Positions 14,452 through 16,548 of a stretch of 16,548 bases of DNA are shown in pieces. Source of the DNA: JACDAS01 sp046262415 (GTDB lineage: Bacteria; Actinomycetota; Thermoleophilia; Gaiellales; Gaiellaceae). Below the pieces are notes generated by a model, which worked only from the letters and a program-made list of their open reading frames with translations, was not told the origin of the DNA and did no database searches. The DNA lies in the NCBI GenBank assembly GCA_046262415.1, contig JBHEMU010000080.1:1-16548 (forward strand). Reading direction: 5' to 3'. The stretch's first letter is position 1. Each line of letters starts with the position of its first letter. The translations under genes and the position numbers were made by a program.

Positions 14452-16335
14452 ATGCATCGAGTTTCATTCCGGCGAGCGGCCGTGGGCACGGGGATGACCG
14501 CGGTCATCCTCGCGCTGGCCGTGGCCGCGACCCTGCGCGATCACCGAGGAGCCGCCGCCAAGCTCGCCGCCGCTCCAGCCCACGTAGACGCCGGTGTCGG
14601 GGAGGCCGGGCACGAGCATCTGGCACCCGATCCCGCCGCAACTCATCAGTTCGGGTTTGCCCAGGCCGCGATTCCCGCGAAGGCCCAGGCCACCACGAAA
14701 GCGCTTGCGACCGGCGCATACCACGGCACGCTCGCTCCGCCCCCGACGCCGCCGAACCCCTGGGTGCCGCCGGCGGGGAACGCCCCGACCGCGTACGGCG
14801 GGCCGGCGCTGACCCTCCTGACCACGTACATCGGGCGCGAGGCGGCCGAGCCGACGATCGGCGTCACCAGCGAAGGGAAGGCGTTCATGACCGCGGGAAC
14901 CTTCGATTCGCCCGGCGGGGTGGCTGCGCGCACGCTCATCTATCGCTCGATCAACGGCAACGTGAGCTGGCACCCGACACCCGGCGATTTCGGTCTTCCG
15001 GACGAGTTCAACGAGAGCCTCGATCCCTATGTCTGGGTCGATCCGCAGACCGACCGGGTCTACTCCGGCGACCTCGCCGTCGCGGGCATCCGCTTCGTCC
15101 ACAGCGACGACGACGGCATGACGTGGACCCCGGGCTCGCCGGTCGGCGCGGACGTTCCCGTCGACCACCAGACCTTCATCACCGCGGAGCCCGTGCCCCC
15201 GTTCACGCCCGTGGGCTACCCCAACCTGATGTACTTCTGCTCGAACCGCGTGGCCGACGCCAAGTGTTCACGGAGCCTGGACGGAGGCCTCACCTTCCAG
15301 ACCACGGCCGGCGAGGCGTTCCTGGGAGCCGATCCCATCGCCGGAGGGTTCTGCGGGGGCTTGCACGGGCATCTCGTGAGCAACAGCGCGGGCCGACTCT
15401 TCCTCCCGAAGGGGCACTGCTCGGACCCCTGGGTCGCCATCTCCGCCGACAGCGGGACGACCTGGACCAGGGTCAAGATCGCGGACCACATCCCGCTTCC
15501 GCACCACGAGGTCACCCTGGCGGTGGACGAGGCGGACAACATCTACGCCGTCTGGCAGGACAGTACCCCCCAGAAGAACCTCCCCTACCTCTCGTACTCG
15601 ACCGACCACGGCGTCACCTGGAGCACCCCGCGGATGATCGCTCCGCCGGGGGTGATCGACACGAACTTCCCGACGATCACCGCCGGGCACGAGGGACGGA
15701 TCGCGATCAACGTCCCGGGCACGACGGAGACCGGCGTCAGCCGGGCGTGGAACCAGTACCTGATCATCTCGACGAACGCGCTCTCGGCCAACCCCCTCTT
15801 CGTCTGGACGACCGCCAACGATCCGGCCACGAACCCGATTCGCAAGGGCGCCTGCGGGCCGGGGCGCTGCGGAGGCATGTTCGACTTCCTCGACATCCTC
15901 ACCTCGCCGCAGAACGGCCAGTTCTGGGCGGCGGGCTCCGACACCTGCGCGGCCAACTGCACCAGCCAGAAGCAGGTCGGTGACGGTTTCGCCGTCAAGC
16001 AAACGGGCGGCCCCTCGCTCTGGTCACCCACGGCCGTGACCCTGGCGTCGTTCACCGCACAGAGGGCCCCCCGCGGCGTCACCATCGGCTGGCGGACCGC
16101 GTCCGAGCTCGACACCTTCGGCTACAACGTGTGGCGCTTCGCCCACGGCAAGGGCGTGAAGGTGAACCGCACCGTGGTCCCGGCGAAGGCGTTCGGGCGG
16201 GCGGGAGGGGCAGCGTACCGCCTGGTCGATCGAGGCGCACGCCGGCGCGTCGGCTACACCTACCGTCTCCAGGTCGTCGACCGCGACGGGAAGCACGCGT
16301 GGCGGGCGACCGCGGCGGTTCGTTCGGCGCGGTAG
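14452..16335 (+). CDS. secreted sialidase-like Asp-box propeller protein with shared C-terminal domain (array protein 5)
   Basis: A 627-residue exported protein; ATG at 14452 follows gaggaaggag by 8 nt. Residues 1 to about 28 form an Arg-rich signal helix (MHRVSFRRAAVG, core, AVAAT). A low-complexity Ala/Pro/His segment (about 35-115) links to the propeller. Asp-box motifs: SDDDGMTWT (218), SLDGGLTF (275), SADSGTTW (331), STDHGVTW (383), plus AEPTIGV, LDPYVWVDP and DHQTFITAEP strands. This fits the sialidase/BNR propeller superfamily, whose members include sialidases and many non-catalytic binding proteins; the arginine triad of true sialidases was not assigned. Residues 527-627 (16030-16332) are the shared C-terminal domain (IGWRTASELDTFGYNVWRF, KVNRTVVPAK, YRLVDRG, YTYRLQVVDRDG, end VRSAR). 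Its RRR in place of RPG is a local divergence from the other four copies. A 172-nt gap with the domain vestige separates it from gene 4. Confidence 0.83.
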   Translation: MHRVSFRRAAVGTGMTAVILALAVAATLRDHRGAAAKLAAAPAHVDAGVGEAGHEHLAPDPAATHQFGFAQAAIPAKAQATTKALATGAYHGTLAPPPTPPNPWVPPAGNAPTAYGGPALTLLTTYIGREAAEPTIGVTSEGKAFMTAGTFDSPGGVAARTLIYRSINGNVSWHPTPGDFGLPDEFNESLDPYVWVDPQTDRVYSGDLAVAGIRFVHSDDDGMTWTPGSPVGADVPVDHQTFITAEPVPPFTPVGYPNLMYFCSNRVADAKCSRSLDGGLTFQTTAGEAFLGADPIAGGFCGGLHGHLVSNSAGRLFLPKGHCSDPWVAISADSGTTWTRVKIADHIPLPHHEVTLAVDEADNIYAVWQDSTPQKNLPYLSYSTDHGVTWSTPRMIAPPGVIDTNFPTITAGHEGRIAINVPGTTETGVSRAWNQYLIISTNALSANPLFVWTTANDPATNPIRKGACGPGRCGGMFDFLDILTSPQNGQFWAAGSDTCAANCTSQKQVGDGFAVKQTGGPSLWSPTAVTLASFTAQRAPRGVTIGWRTASELDTFGYNVWRFAHGKGVKVNRTVVPAKAFGRAGGAAYRLVDRGARRRVGYTYRLQVVDRDGKHAWRATAAVRSAR

Positions 16336-16348
16336 GGCATCTGGACTC

Positions 16349-16386
16349 CGAGCTGGGCGGCCCCTGCGATGGGGCCGCCCAGCTCG
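16349..16386. terminator. 16-bp hairpin between convergent genes
   Basis: cgagctgggcggcccc (16349-16364) pairs perfectly with ggggccgcccagctcg (16371-16386) around a 6-nt loop. It sits 13 nt past the stop of array protein 5 and 21 nt past the stop of the convergent transposase, so it could terminate both transcripts. No T-run is present on either side. Confidence 0.65.
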
Positions 16387-16407
16387 CCTGCAGCGGTCTC
16401 GCTCGCG

Positions 16408-16548
16408 CTAGGTGTAAGACCCAACCAGGTTGTTCCTCCTGAGCGCCTCCAGCCGCTCGAGCGGCGTCTGGTGGCTGAGGGAGCCGTGTGGTCTGCGGCG
16501 ATTGTAGTAGTCGAGCCAGCCGGATAAGGCTCGCTGCCGTTCCTGTGA
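16408..16548 (-). CDS. IS481-family transposase, C-terminal fragment (runs off right edge)
   Basis: The minus strand entering from the right edge encodes 46 residues ending at TAG 16410-16408: LSGWLDYYNRRRPHGSLSHQ, TPLERLEAL, then NNLVGSYT. The W-x-x-x-YN-x-x-RPH-x-x-L segment is the conserved end of the IS481/IS3-type integrase-core (rve) transposases, and the NN-x-x-x-x-Y-T tail is typical of IS481. The catalytic DDE residues lie outside the window. The element's terminal repeat was not identified; it may fall between the stop codon and the hairpin at 16386. Confidence 0.85.
   Translation of the reverse strand, partial: SQERQRALSGWLDYYNRRRPHGSLSHQTPLERLEALRRNNLVGSYT

Noticed and set aside
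11355..14507. 1050-codon open frame on the minus strand opposite array proteins 3 and 4
   Set aside because: Same GC-driven shadow effect; the translated repeats only mirror the shared tail and recognised families on the plus strand.
1..16548. CRISPR arrays, tRNA or rRNA genes
   Set aside because: No regularly spaced short repeats, tRNA cloverleaf landmarks or conserved rRNA segments were seen on either strand.

Overview
The window is strongly GC-rich and its protein families (two-permease polar amino acid ABC transporter, long secreted beta-propeller proteins, actinobacterial-type insertion sequences) suggest a high-GC soil actinobacterium, perhaps a deep lineage such as Thermoleophilia. 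That placement is an inference from gene content; no marker gene is present. Both ends lie inside transposase genes (ISL3 family on the left, IS481 family on the right), as is common when a contig breaks at repeated insertion sequences.

Left half, minus strand (about 6783 down to 172). The genes read, in transcription order: a LysE/RhtB-type exporter split by a frameshift, a large secreted glycosidase-like protein with two barrel-like modules, then an amino acid ABC importer (ATPase, periplasmic-type binding protein, two permeases). Gaps are mostly short, and a textbook intrinsic terminator at 172-200 closes the block. The transporter has internal RNA structure: a 14-bp hairpin between the binding protein and the first permease, and a 139-nt imperfect palindrome with a C(UUCG)G hairpin between the two permeases. 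The ATPase reading frame has no ATG, GTG or TTG early enough to give a complete domain.

Right half, plus strand (6925 to 16335). Five consecutive genes encode signal-peptide-bearing proteins whose main domains are unrelated or only distantly related: a beta-sandwich-like domain, an Asp-box (VPS10/BNR) propeller, a jelly-roll 'choice-of-anchor J'-like domain, a 'choice-of-anchor B' (LVIVD) propeller, and a sialidase-like Asp-box propeller. All five end in the same 94-101 residue fibronectin-III-like C-terminal domain, which stops within a few residues of a basic VRxR-type end. Several genes are followed by their own strong hairpin, so the array looks like a series of separately terminated cassettes. 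A vestige of a further copy of the C-terminal domain lies immediately after the stop codon of the fourth gene, showing that the cassette array has been remodelled.

The most interesting hypothesis is that this shared tail is a secretion, sorting or surface-attachment module. In two of the five proteins it sits where the 'choice-of-anchor' families normally carry a sorting signal. No sortase, secretion machinery or processing protease is in the window, so the tail could also be a plain adhesive or spacer domain.
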